Origin: Patiria miniata
Taxonomy: Eukaryota > Echinodermata > Asteroidea > Valvatida > Asterinidae
Assembly: GCF_015706575.1 (NCBI RefSeq)
Contig: NW_024037059.1
Span: forward strand, 32,498,129 to 32,562,128
Length of the DNA: 64,000 nt
Direction: 5' to 3'
The notes below the pieces were generated by a model, which was given only the letters and a program-made list of their open reading frames with translations, was not told where the DNA came from and ran no database searches. The first letter of the stretch is position 1. Each line of letters begins with the position of its first letter. The position numbers and the translations under genes were made by a program. This document shows, piece by piece, positions 62,941 to 64,000 of this stretch.

Positions 62941-63540
62941 GGGATTTTGTTTTTAGCCCGTTAACTTTGTACACGTGTTAGCCCATTGACTTAGTACACG
63001 TTTTCAAGCCACCATTTCTATAACTTGGCGATCTAGAATCGTCATCAACGTTACAGCCAAGGAAGACCCTCATACAAAAATTATGTCAAGACTATGACGT
63101 CATGATGACGTCATCACCTAATTTTTTTTATTGATTTTTGAAAATTTACATGCATATTATGAAGTCCTATATCTACAGAACTGTAAGTCTGATTGGGTTG
63201 AAACTTGGTATGTGGCTAGACCGGGATGTGTAATAGGTAGAAAAAATTAGGTGGTCGAGACCTGAACATGATTTTTGCAGGAATTGATAAAATTATCGAG
63301 GGTCTTCATTTTTTAAATATGTGCAAATAAATCACGTGACCCTTTCTTCTGGTTGAAACCGGAAGTGCTTTGTAATTTAAAATTGGTGAAAGACGTGAAC
63401 TTGCTTTCAACGATGTTTGCTCTGGCTAAGTTGTTCTTTAACATAATATTATAGTAATAGATGAAACTTTATGTGACGTCATCATGACGTCATCACGTGA
63501 CATGTGACGTCATAATTCAAAGCCCTATGCGAATGGAATC
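62941..63540. repeat. CRE/ETS-cassette repeat, copy at 63 kb
   Basis: A doubled CRE at 63095-63113, then ATCACGTGACCC with TTCTTCTGGTTGAAACCGGAAG (63332-63370), then a second doublet at 63474-63492 and a single octamer at 63505-63512. ACTTTGTACACG words near 62964 match those near 60963. It is related to the copy at 60950-61760. Confidence 0.55.
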
Positions 63541-64000
63541 ACATTTATTACATTTATATGCCACCATTTATTATAAACAGAACTACACATCCTTCGTTGA
63601 TGGAACACATGTCACATGTCTCTGACCTAGAGACGTTGATTAGAAATTGATTTCCGAGGGTGCACGATACCCCCCTTTTCCGACTAAACTAAATGTCTTC
63701 AAACGGTTCAAGGGCAAAGGACACACCTTTCCGATTTTACCAGTTTAACGGATACTCCGGGCACCATATAGATGTGCGCTGAAAATTCGGACTGATCTGA
63801 CCGTATACTGGGTGACCCGACGAAATCAAACATGTTTGATTTTTTTTGCATCTGATTTCACCGGATCTGATTTCACAGGACTAAATATTTTTGTTAACCA
63901 ATCAGATTCACAAAGGAAGTCACACGATTGTCATCGTGTGACTGATCATCATGTGACCGATTATAGAATGGAATTGCGTGCAGGTAACGTGGTCGTCTAA
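63541..64000. other. Noncoding DNA at the window edge
   Basis: A plus-strand frame runs off the end from 63812 but shows no domain and starts in low-complexity T-rich sequence. Nothing is supported. Confidence 0.35.

Noticed and set aside
63812..64000. ORF running off the window edge
   Set aside because: Short, no domain, no start context; cannot be judged.

Overview
This looks like nuclear DNA from an animal, most likely a marine invertebrate deuterostome (echinoderm, hemichordate or cephalochordate; inferred, not proven). The reasons are spliced coding exons with canonical GT/AG borders, AATAAA signals, a sushi-domain membrane receptor, AT-rich noncoding sequence, and many kinds of eukaryotic transposon. 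There is no bacterial-style gene packing. Most long open frames are transposon genes; most short ones are chance.

Host genes are few. At 2-3.6 kb lie the last exons of a plus-strand gene that I do not recognise. At 48.4-57.8 kb, on the minus strand, five exons with matching splice phases encode the C-terminal part of a single-pass membrane protein: a Pro/Thr-rich stalk, an N-glycosylated module of about 167 aa, one sushi domain, a transmembrane helix and a proline-rich cytoplasmic tail. Its 5' exons are not found in the window.

The rest is mobile DNA. Two DIRS-type tyrosine-recombinase retrotransposons lie on the minus strand. DIRS-1 (9.25 to about 15.0 kb) is 5'-truncated and frameshifted. 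DIRS-2 (34445-40667) is complete with both terminal repeats, an internal complementary region, and Gag, RT-RH-methyltransferase and recombinase frames; only one frameshift, at an A5/T5 run, breaks RT. A nested stack at 17.9-22.4 kb consists of a 4.5-kb element with long inverted ends, holding a 10-bp-TSD inverted-repeat element, which in turn holds a Helentron-like insert with six 145-bp repeats. Other elements are decayed Ty3/gypsy and RTE pol pieces (29.8-32.1 kb) between inverted repeats, a mariner-like relic (43.6-44.9 kb), a hAT-type element with an 8-bp TSD (47.05-47.59 kb), a Harbinger-type MITE with TAA TSD (47.91-48.28 kb), TTAA-flanked MITEs, and several fold-back elements.

The signals most worth a second look are these. 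(1) A doubled CRE palindrome, TGACGTCA-N3-TGACGTCA, occurs eight times, always with an 11-bp pitch, and in several repeats it is followed by an E-box-like word and inverted ETS-type motifs in a fixed order. (2) Both DIRS elements carry an 11-nt match to the U1 snRNA 5' end in their terminal repeats. (3) In both DIRS elements the recombinase and methyltransferase frames overlap by exactly 571 nt from a shared ATG. (4) Fold-back elements have arms that match within a copy but differ between copies, including a perfect 76/76-bp palindrome.
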